Source: an uncultured Clostridia bacterium
GTDB taxonomy: Bacteria; Bacillota; Clostridia; TANB77; CAG-508
Direction of reading: 5' to 3'
Length of the DNA stretch: 57,289 nt
Assembly (NCBI GenBank): GCA_934129785.1
Contig: CAKOWW010000011.1
Span: 1-57,289 of the forward strand
A program made the translations under genes and the position numbers. Positions within the stretch are counted from its first letter, which is position 1, and the number at the start of each line of letters is the position of its first letter. Shown here in pieces: positions 52,082-57,289 of this stretch. The notes below the pieces were generated by a model. The model made no database searches. It was not told the origin of the DNA and was given only the letters and a program-made list of their open reading frames with translations.

Positions 52082-53026
52082 ATGAAAAAAATTACAGTAA
52101 TAATACCAGCATATAATGAACAAGAATCTTTACCAATTTTATACGAAAGATTAACAAAACTAATGAGTAGTATGGAAAATTATCAATTTGAAATACTTTT
52201 TGTAAATGATGGAAGTAAAGACAAAACAATAGAAATAATAAAACAAATGAGACAAAAAGATGAAAGAATAAGTTATGTAGACTTCTCGAGAAACTTTGGA
52301 AAAGAAATAGCCATGATAGCAGGCCTAGACTATGCAACCGGTGATTGTGTTGTGTTTATGGATGCTGATTTACAAGATCCACCGGAACTAATTCCAGAAC
52401 TAGTAAAATACTGGGAAGAAGGATATGATGATGTATATGCAAAAAGGCGTTCAAGAAAGGGAGAAACATGGCTAAAGAAATTTACATCAAAAATGTATTA
52501 CAGAGTTTTACAACATGTAACTAAAGTTGAGATACAAGAAGACACAGGGGACTTTAGACTTTTAGACAGAAGATGTGTAAATGCATTAAAAAAACTTAGA
52601 GAATCTCAAAGAAACACAAAAAGTATGTTTAGCTGGATAGGATATAAGAAAAAAGAAGTTTTATATGATAGAGACCCTAGAGTTGCAGGTTCTACAAAAT
52701 GGAATTATGTGAAATTAATGGATTTAGCAATTGATGGAATAACATCACTTACAACATCACCATTAAGACTTTCAACATTTATAGCAATCCCGACTTTTAT
52801 TGTATTATTTGTATATTTTGTATATGTAATAATTAAAAGTTTTGTAATACATGAAGCAATACAAGCATTTCAAGCAATTATATTACTAATACTATTTTTC
52901 TCAGGAATACAAATATTATTATTTGGAATTGTAGGAGAATATTTAGGAAGAATATTTAATGAAACAAAAAATAGACCACTATATTTAGTTGATGAATATA
53001 ATGGAAAAAAAGAAATGAACGACTAA
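52082..53026 (+). CDS. GtrB-like glycosyltransferase family 2 (polyprenyl-phosphate sugar synthase)
   Basis: The 314-residue protein has 'ITVIIPAYNEQESLPILYER', 'FVNDGSKDKT', 'FSRNFGKEIAMIAGLDYATG', 'FMDADLQDPPELIPELVKYW' (DxD) and 'DFRLLDRRCVNALKKL'. Two C-terminal membrane helices follow ('LSTFIAIPTFIVLFVYFVYV' and 'IILLILFFSGIQILLFG'). It likely makes polyprenyl-phosphate-glucose or similar for GtrA to flip. ATG 52082 has AAAGGGTG upstream; the in-frame GTG at 52073 is part of that site. Confidence 0.95.
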   Translation: MKKITVIIPAYNEQESLPILYERLTKLMSSMENYQFEILFVNDGSKDKTIEIIKQMRQKDERISYVDFSRNFGKEIAMIAGLDYATGDCVVFMDADLQDPPELIPELVKYWEEGYDDVYAKRRSRKGETWLKKFTSKMYYRVLQHVTKVEIQEDTGDFRLLDRRCVNALKKLRESQRNTKSMFSWIGYKKKEVLYDRDPRVAGSTKWNYVKLMDLAIDGITSLTTSPLRLSTFIAIPTFIVLFVYFVYVIIKSFVIHEAIQAFQAIILLILFFSGIQILLFGIVGEYLGRIFNETKNRPLYLVDEYNGKKEMND

Positions 53027-53029
53027 TCC

Positions 53030-53058
53030 TTGACAAAGAATAAATGATGTAGTAAATT
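53030..53058 (+). promoter_or_regulatory. Promoter of the GH13 gene
   Basis: TTGACA (53030-53035), a 17-nt spacer and TAAATT (53053-53058), just after the GT2 stop codon. Confidence 0.6.
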
Positions 53059-53123
53059 AAGATTATACTTTAGGTAATGTCAAAGTAGCAAGCACAAAAA
53101 TACGACAACAGGAGGAAAACAGC

Positions 53124-55010
53124 ATGGAAAAAAGTATTATAAGTGTTTTGACAAAAAAAGAAGTAGAAATTAATAAAGAATTTGAAATTACAGTTGTAGC
53201 TCAAAAAAGTATAGGAAATTTGGGAAAATGTACAGTACTATTTAATAAGCAAGGAGAAAGTCCATCAATAGAAAAGCAAATGAATAGAGAAGAAGAAGGA
53301 GAAAAAGTACGATATTGGGCAAAAGTTAATTTTCCAAATATCGGAAATTACTACTTCTTTTTTATTCTACAAGTAAATGGAAAAGAAGTTGCAATAAAAA
53401 TAAGTAGAAAAACAAACAAACCATTTTTGCTAGAAAAGGAAGAAGAATCTCCATATTGGAAAGTGTTAGTAACACAAGAAAATTTAGGAGTACCTAAATG
53501 GGCAACAGACAAAATTGTATATCAAATTTTTGTTGATAGGTTCAATAAAGTAGTAGGTGGAGTTGCTAGAAAAATTGAAGGCAGAAATTACCGTAATTGG
53601 GGAGAAATGCCAGATTGGACAAGAAACTCACAAGGAGAATTTCATAACAACGATTTCTTTGGTGGTAACATTAAAGGAATTACAGAAAAAATAGAATATT
53701 TCAAGAAATTATCAGTAGGAATATTATATTTATCACCAATAAACGAAAGTTTATATCGTTATGAAAGATATGCTTCAACAAACCATATGGAAATTGATCC
53801 AGATGCAGGAACTTTTGAGGATTTAAAAGAATTGCATGAAAAAGCAAATGCAAATGGAATCAAAATAATTATTGATGTTGCTTTTAATCATTGTAACAGT
53901 GATAATCCAATATTCCAAGATGCAATTAAAAATCCAAACTCAAAATACAGAAATTGGTTCTTTATAGATAACAATGGAAATTACCAATATTGGTATAATG
54001 AATTTAAAGATATGCCAGTATTTAATCAAAGAAACTATGAATTCCAACAATATGTATATGGAGAAAATGGAATAATTGCAAAGTATGCTCCATATGTAGA
54101 TGGATTTAGATTAGATTTAGCAGAAGCTCTAGAGCCATTTTTCCTTGAAGGAATAAAGAGAAGAGCAAATGAATCTGAAGCTAGACTAATTGTAGGAGAA
54201 TACTGGAATTTAGCATCATTAAATGTTCTAGGAAAAGGGATAGATAGTCCAACAAATTATTTATTCACAGATGGAATTTTAAGATTTATAGTATATGGAA
54301 ATTCAAAAAATTTGAATAATCAAATACAAACAATCTTAGAAAATTATCCACAAAAAACAATAGACACAATGCTAAATTCACTGGATACTCATGATATGAT
54401 GAGGGCATTAACAATTTTATCTGGAAAATATATAAGACCAGAACCAGATAGAATTTGGGAAATTGATAAAAACCCATCACAATGGCACATAAAAGTACAT
54501 GGAAGAGAAAAATTCTTAACAGAAGAGTTTAGAAAGTTTGAATTTGACAATGATAAACTAACTGATGAAGAATATAAGTTAGCAGTAAAAAGACTAAAAG
54601 TAGCTGTAATATTGCAATACTTTTTAGTAGGAAATCCATGCATATTTTATGGCACAGAAGTTGGGTTACATGGATTTAAAGACCCATTTAATCGTAAATG
54701 TTATCCATACGGAAATGAAGACCTAGAACTACTTGAATTTTATCAGAAAATAGGAGAGTTTAGAAATAAATATGTTGGAACAAATAGCCAATATAAGACT
54801 TTAGATTATGACAAAGACATTTTTGCTTTTGAAAGAAAAAATGAAACAAATAGTGTTTTTGTTGTAGTAAATAGAGGCGAATATCCTAGAAATTTCGAAA
54901 TACCAAAAGAATTTGAAGAAAATTTGTCTGAAAGTGTAAAGTTTGAGTTAAATGCAAATATTGAAGAAAGATGCTTGCTATCATATGGCGGGATAATTAT
55001 CCTTAAGTAA
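53124..55010 (+). CDS. GH13 alpha-amylase-family enzyme (neopullulanase/cyclomaltodextrinase-like)
   Basis: The 628-residue protein has an N-terminal beta domain (~1-125) and a TIM-barrel from ~128 ('WATDKIVYQIFVDRFNKV'). Conserved regions: 'GIKIIIDVAFNHC' (region I), 'VDGFRLDLAEAL' (nucleophile Asp, region II), 'RLIVGEYW' (acid/base Glu, region III) and 'NSLDTHDMMRAL' (transition-state Asp, region IV). A C-terminal beta domain closes the protein. There is no signal peptide, so it acts in the cytoplasm on maltodextrins, perhaps together with the debranching enzyme at 3.2 kb. AGGAGG precedes the ATG. Confidence 0.93.
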   Translation: MEKSIISVLTKKEVEINKEFEITVVAQKSIGNLGKCTVLFNKQGESPSIEKQMNREEEGEKVRYWAKVNFPNIGNYYFFFILQVNGKEVAIKISRKTNKPFLLEKEEESPYWKVLVTQENLGVPKWATDKIVYQIFVDRFNKVVGGVARKIEGRNYRNWGEMPDWTRNSQGEFHNNDFFGGNIKGITEKIEYFKKLSVGILYLSPINESLYRYERYASTNHMEIDPDAGTFEDLKELHEKANANGIKIIIDVAFNHCNSDNPIFQDAIKNPNSKYRNWFFIDNNGNYQYWYNEFKDMPVFNQRNYEFQQYVYGENGIIAKYAPYVDGFRLDLAEALEPFFLEGIKRRANESEARLIVGEYWNLASLNVLGKGIDSPTNYLFTDGILRFIVYGNSKNLNNQIQTILENYPQKTIDTMLNSLDTHDMMRALTILSGKYIRPEPDRIWEIDKNPSQWHIKVHGREKFLTEEFRKFEFDNDKLTDEEYKLAVKRLKVAVILQYFLVGNPCIFYGTEVGLHGFKDPFNRKCYPYGNEDLELLEFYQKIGEFRNKYVGTNSQYKTLDYDKDIFAFERKNETNSVFVVVNRGEYPRNFEIPKEFEENLSESVKFELNANIEERCLLSYGGIIILK

Positions 55011-55016
55011 AAATAA

Positions 55017-55049
55017 ATCGTAGAGGAATTTTTCCTTTACGATTTTTTT
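55017..55049 (+). terminator. Terminator after the GH13 gene
   Basis: A 12-bp stem with one mismatch (55017-55028 with 55032-55043) is followed by a T7 run. Confidence 0.85.
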
Positions 55050-55085
55050 AGGAAAATTTTGTGAAATATTGAAAAGAGAAGGCAA

Positions 55086-55228
55086 GGCGAAAGTAAAGAA
55101 ATAGAAAAAGCAAAGAAAGTGTTAGAAGAGATGAGCCAAGATAAAAATCATAATTTAATATTTTAATGAAAATAAAGTGATTAAATAAACAAAAGCGGTA
55201 TTGAAGCTAAATTTTGATACTGCTTTTT
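55086..55228 (+). pseudogene. Remnant of an Rpn-family gene and its 3' flank
   Basis: An open frame 55086-55166 reads GESKEIEKAKKVLEEMSQDK then NHNLIF and stops. The 'KKAKEVL..MSQD' block is characteristic of the middle-to-late part of Rpn nuclease proteins, just before the segment kept at 1-216. The next ~74 bp (55155-55228), including the CAGTAT/ATACTG-type terminator hairpin, match the sequence after the left-edge Rpn gene. The start, catalytic domain and tail are missing, so this is a deletion remnant. Confidence 0.6.
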
Positions 55229-55238
55229 ATGTAAAAAA

Positions 55239-55440
55239 ATCCTAAAGTATTTAACTTTAAGACCTAAAAACTGAAATTATTATAGCAATAAATATTATAT
55301 AAATCAATAAAAATACAGAAAATTATCAAGAACCTTCTTGGTCTTTTTCTATATTTTTTTATAATATGAAAAGAGCAAAAAGCTATTATACAGACACATT
55401 AGAAGGCTGTAGCTTATCTTAAAGTTAAATACTTTAGGAT
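55239..55440. repeat. Perfect 24-bp inverted repeat enclosing a promoter (candidate invertible element)
   Basis: 55239-55262 and 55417-55440 are exact reverse complements over 24 bp. They enclose 154 bp that contain a + strand promoter (55338-55365), a CAAGAA/TTCTTG hairpin and an AAGCTA...TAGCTT hairpin. The right arm ends 3 bp before the GAGGAGG ribosome site of the next gene. The left arm lies upstream of the promoter, so the two arms would not be together in that transcript; this favours a DNA-level role such as inversion. Confidence 0.65.
55338..55365 (+). promoter_or_regulatory. Promoter inside the inverted-repeat segment, facing the pilin-like gene
   Basis: TTGGTC (55338-55343), a 16-nt spacer and TATAAT (55360-55365). 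In the current orientation it points at the gene starting at 55453. Confidence 0.55.
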
Positions 55441-55452
55441 AAGAGGAGGCAA

Positions 55453-56673
55453 ATGATAAAAATGAAAGAAAACAAAGGAATTACATTAATTGCATTAGTT
55501 ATTACAATAATTATACTGTTAATGCTTGCCGGAGTAAGTATTGCAATGTTAACAGGGAATAATGGGATTTTGACACAAAGTAAGATAGCAGAAGAAAAAA
55601 CCAGAATAGCTAAACAACAAGAAGAAAAAGATTTAGATAAAATGACTAGTTACATAAATGAAAAGACTATAAAAGATAATTATACTGATATAAATGGAGA
55701 TAAGGCAACCATCCCAGAAGGATTTGAAGTAGATAAAACAGAAAATATAATTTCAAAAGGATTAGTAGTTCATGGACCAGATAAAGCAAATGGAGACAAT
55801 GGAAGTGAATTTGTTTGGGTACCAGTGCCAGATATAAATAGCATGGCACAATGCACAACAGCTGGTGGGAGCTGTAATTTACAGTTAGAAGACGGAATAG
55901 TAAAATGTAAAACTCATAACGATAATGAAAAAATAGTAGGAAAATTATATGTAACAAATACTGAAAGTAATAGTGGTGATATTCCATGCACTGATTATAA
56001 TGCTAATGAGGGATTAAGAGAACCAGCCATAATAACAGGATTTAATGAAAAAGACTTTGATAATAAAGAAGAATATAATAATAATTTATTTTCATTTGAA
56101 AGTTTAGAAAATGATTATATACAAATGATAACAAGTGTAGCTAAATATAAAGGATTTTATGTTGGAAAGTATGAAACAAGCTTAAGCAATGCAACATCAA
56201 ATGAAGCAAAAGATGGAAAAGCACAATCAAAATCTGGAGTAATACCAACATCTGCCGGAAATGATGCAACATTAATGTGGTATGGTTTATATGCAGTACA
56301 AAACAAAACATATACAGGAACAAATAATTCAGTAGAAAGTAGTATGATTTGGGCAAGTCAATGGGATGCAGTTATAAATTGGGCAAAAAATGGACCAGAT
56401 AAAGAGAAAATTACCAATACAGCACTTGGAAATAATTATTCAGGAACTATTACAATAACAGGAAATAGTGAGTATTCAAATGATAGTATAAATAATATTA
56501 GAGATTTATGTGGAAATTTAAGAGAATGGACACTTGCTGGATATAATAGAACTAATCGAGTTTATCGCGGTGGACACTATAATGGAGCTTTTTCAGCTAG
56601 TTATTATAGTGGAAATGATTCAAGCCTTAATTATATTGGAAATGGTAGCCGTTTAGCACTTTATATAAAATAG
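55453..56673 (+). CDS. Second prepilin-like surface protein with C-type-lectin/FGE fold
   Basis: The 406-residue protein has the same N-terminal plan as the DGR target: a short charged leader, 'ENKG/ITLIALVITIIILLML', then 'SIAMLTGNNGILTQS'. Its FGE/lectin part includes 'GSEFVWVPVPDINSM', 'KGFYVGKYETSLSNA', 'MWYGLYAVQNKTYTG' and 'NIRDLCGNLREWTLAGYN', and it ends 'VYRGGHYNGAFSASYYSG' and 'NGSRLALYIK'. The C-terminus occupies the place of the DGR variable region but shows no DNA match to the TR at 16101-16261. The start may be 55453 or ATG 55462; GAGGAGG is close to both. Pilin-like processing and surface display are inferred. Confidence 0.8.
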   Translation: MIKMKENKGITLIALVITIIILLMLAGVSIAMLTGNNGILTQSKIAEEKTRIAKQQEEKDLDKMTSYINEKTIKDNYTDINGDKATIPEGFEVDKTENIISKGLVVHGPDKANGDNGSEFVWVPVPDINSMAQCTTAGGSCNLQLEDGIVKCKTHNDNEKIVGKLYVTNTESNSGDIPCTDYNANEGLREPAIITGFNEKDFDNKEEYNNNLFSFESLENDYIQMITSVAKYKGFYVGKYETSLSNATSNEAKDGKAQSKSGVIPTSAGNDATLMWYGLYAVQNKTYTGTNNSVESSMIWASQWDAVINWAKNGPDKEKITNTALGNNYSGTITITGNSEYSNDSINNIRDLCGNLREWTLAGYNRTNRVYRGGHYNGAFSASYYSGNDSSLNYIGNGSRLALYIK

Positions 56674-57144
56674 GATTGAAACTTATGAATAGTAAAAATG
56701 CTTTTTATAAGGATAATTTCATATGTGACGTAAGAATAAGTTTTATACCAAAATACTTAAATTAAACTTTTATAATGGATAAAAGTGAATAGATAAGTAG
56801 AAATTAAGATTAATAAAATAATTATGTATCATTGCAAGTATATGATGGTAAAAAAGATGATTATAAAAATTAAATTATGAGATTTATAAACATTTAATTA
56901 TTATTAAAATATAAAAGCGACTTAATAAAAATCTTAAAGGATAGAGACCTTTAGGATTTTTTAGGATTTTAGAATTTTTTAGTGATTTTTTATTAAAATT
57001 TTGTAAAAACAGTTGAAAAATAATTTAAATTATGTTAATTTTTAAAAAGCGTTATTTAGACGCTTTATTTTTTCGAATGGCAATTCAGCCAAAATTTCCA
57101 AAATAATATTATAAAACAAAAGAAAAGCAAATTATAAGAAGAAC
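56674..57144. other. Gene-free A/T-rich intergenic stretch with two terminators
   Basis: No ORF with a ribosome site is visible. Two Rho-independent terminators are: AATCTTAAAGG/CCTTTAGGATT (56930-56940 with 56948-56958, then T6) and AAAGCG/CGCTTT (57046-57051 with 57061-57066, then AT6). Otherwise I see nothing I can name. Confidence 0.6.
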
Positions 57145-57289
57145 ATGAAGGTGATAATAATAGAAAACATTTTAGATGTAAAAATAGATTATGTTTTTAA
57201 AAAACTATTTCAGAAGAGAAGAAACAAAGTCTGTAACCAAAGAATTGGTAGGAAGTATATTAGAAGAAGAAATAACTGAAATAGATTTA
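57145..57289 (+). pseudogene. Rpn-family nuclease/transposase, N-terminal end, apparently frameshifted, cut by window edge
   Basis: From ATG 57145 the frame gives 'ENILDVKIDYVFKKLF', the conserved Rpn opening (D-Y-V-F-K-K-L-F), but then runs into basic nonsense and stops at ~57276. Shifting by one base after CTATTT gives 'RREETKSVTKELVGSILEEE' and 'ITEIDL', which continues the family and stays open to the window edge. So one extra base around 57209 breaks the gene. No further assessment is possible within the window. Confidence 0.55.

Noticed and set aside
56560..56673. Second VR at the end of the pilin-like gene
   Set aside because: Checked against TR 16101-16261: the encoded motif is similar in layout, but there is no base-level match outside short chance runs.

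Overview
The window comes from a low-GC, A/T-rich Gram-positive bacterium, most likely an uncultured gut-type member of the class Clostridia. The evidence is AAA/ATA/AGA-biased codons, AGGAGG-type ribosome binding sites, class II single-chain GlyRS, an L21 leader, a SleB-type cortex hydrolase and pilin-like proteins carrying the 'GITLIALVI' signature. Nearly all genes are on the + strand. The purine-rich coding strand produces many spurious reverse-strand ORFs, which are left out.

Layout. 1-216 is the tail of an Rpn-type nuclease/transposase gene. 0.5-13.1 kb is mostly housekeeping: murB, a YvcK-like protein, a glycogen-debranching enzyme, holA, a frameshifted sleB, yqeG, a prepilin peptidase, an M24 peptidase, efp, an M23 peptidase, tRNA-Trp and glycyl-tRNA synthetase. 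13.3-20.5 kb is an accessory island. It holds an XRE regulator, a complete diversity-generating retroelement (DGR), a candidate type I toxin/antisense-RNA module between the DGR template and its reverse transcriptase, and an MqsR/MqsA-like type II toxin-antitoxin pair. The DGR consists of a target with pilin-like N-terminus and C-type-lectin/FGE fold, a variable repeat VR at 15796-15956, a template repeat TR at 16101-16261, a reverse transcriptase, an Avd and a MutS-domain-I-like protein. 20.6-21.5 kb is rplU-rpmA. 21.6-53.0 kb is a large surface-polysaccharide locus: glycosyltransferases, a Wzm/Wzt-type ABC exporter, a methyltransferase/kinase/coiled-coil protein resembling a WbdD-type chain terminator, GT-C-like membrane proteins, dTDP-rhamnose synthesis and GtrA. 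Embedded in it are three exported wall-active enzymes (M14 carboxypeptidase, GH25 lysozyme, glucosaminidase), each carrying five copies of the same ~78-residue repeat. 53.1-55.0 kb is a GH13 amylase-family gene. 55.1-57.3 kb holds Rpn-gene debris and a second pilin-like/FGE-fold surface protein. That protein lies behind a promoter enclosed by a perfect 24-bp inverted repeat, which is a candidate invertible promoter.

How it fits together. The strongest single system is the DGR. Thirteen of 14 VR/TR differences sit at template adenines, mostly AAC codons, and they diversify the last ~47 residues of a protein that looks anchored through a prepilin-like N-terminus. A prepilin peptidase gene lies 6 kb upstream. 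The RT operon (MutS-like, Avd, RT) runs opposite to the TR and its own promoter is visible. The polysaccharide locus, the repeat-bearing hydrolases and the two pilin-like lectin-fold proteins all point to a window dominated by cell-surface building and surface variation.
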